Positions 5,099 through 5,112 of a stretch of DNA of 5,112 nt are shown here, piece by piece. Both the position numbers and the translations under genes were made by a program. Under the pieces are notes generated by a model. That model had not been told where the DNA came from. It worked only from the letters and a program-made list of their open reading frames with translations, and searched no databases. Location of the stretch: NCBI GenBank assembly GCA_037147235.1, contig JBAWVO010000403.1, forward strand, positions 1 through 5,112. The letters run 5' to 3'. This DNA comes from JANXQG01 sp037147235. Its GTDB lineage: Bacteria; Planctomycetota; Planctomycetia; Pirellulales; Thermoguttaceae. Within the stretch, counting starts at the first letter, position 1. The number at the start of each line of letters is the position of its first letter.

Positions 5099-5112
5099 GT
5101 TCTTGAGCGACC

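Noticed and set aside
1..5112. tRNA, rRNA or CRISPR array
   Set aside because: No cloverleaf with conserved TTC-arm bases, no rRNA-like stretch, and no regularly spaced identical repeats were seen.

Overview
The window comes from a moderately GC-rich bacterium (high-50s percent by eye), probably Gram-negative. The composition and the gene families present (DUF1778 antitoxin with GNAT toxin, a REP-associated transposase relic, an AAA ATPase of the OLD-like type with a DUF3696 tail) fit Proteobacteria best, but Planctomycetes or Acidobacteria cannot be excluded. No ribosomal, metabolic or other housekeeping gene is present. It reads as an accessory island built of defence or addiction modules, a small orphan gene and mobile-element debris.

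Layout. Bases 1-250 have no convincing gene: they hold one copy of a short repeat (13-63) and a perfect 30-bp palindrome (204-233). A clear promoter (251-279) overlapping an inverted-repeat operator (274-308) drives a two-gene toxin-antitoxin operon on the + strand: a DUF1778 antitoxin (320-613) and a TacT-like GNAT toxin (610-1140), joined by an ATGA overlap. Directly after the toxin stop lies the C-terminal tail of a REP-associated tyrosine transposase (1142-1264) without its catalytic part. A small orphan four-cysteine zinc-ribbon-like protein follows (1371-1616, +). A convergent intergenic stem-loop (1621-1670) separates it from the minus-strand operon.

Minus-strand operon. A 771-residue AAA/ABC-type ATPase (4519 to 2204) with Walker A, a degenerate signature, Walker B, a switch histidine and a DUF3696-like end is followed, with an 8-base overlap, by a 157-residue protein (2211 to 1738). 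The middle of that protein resembles the MazF/PemK fold. The ribosome binding site of the small gene lies inside the last codons of the ATPase gene, so the two are probably made together. An ATPase sensor with a small coupled effector is the arrangement of several known anti-phage systems. An ATPase with a MazF-like partner is the most interesting candidate for an undescribed system here, though its function is inference.

Right end. Bases 4620-5112 carry no supported gene. They hold GC-rich hairpins, short direct repeats, a terminator-like hairpin and a second, inverted copy (4930-4980) of the repeat at 13-63. The two inverted copies bracket the whole cargo, which may mean that the region moved or recombined as a unit.
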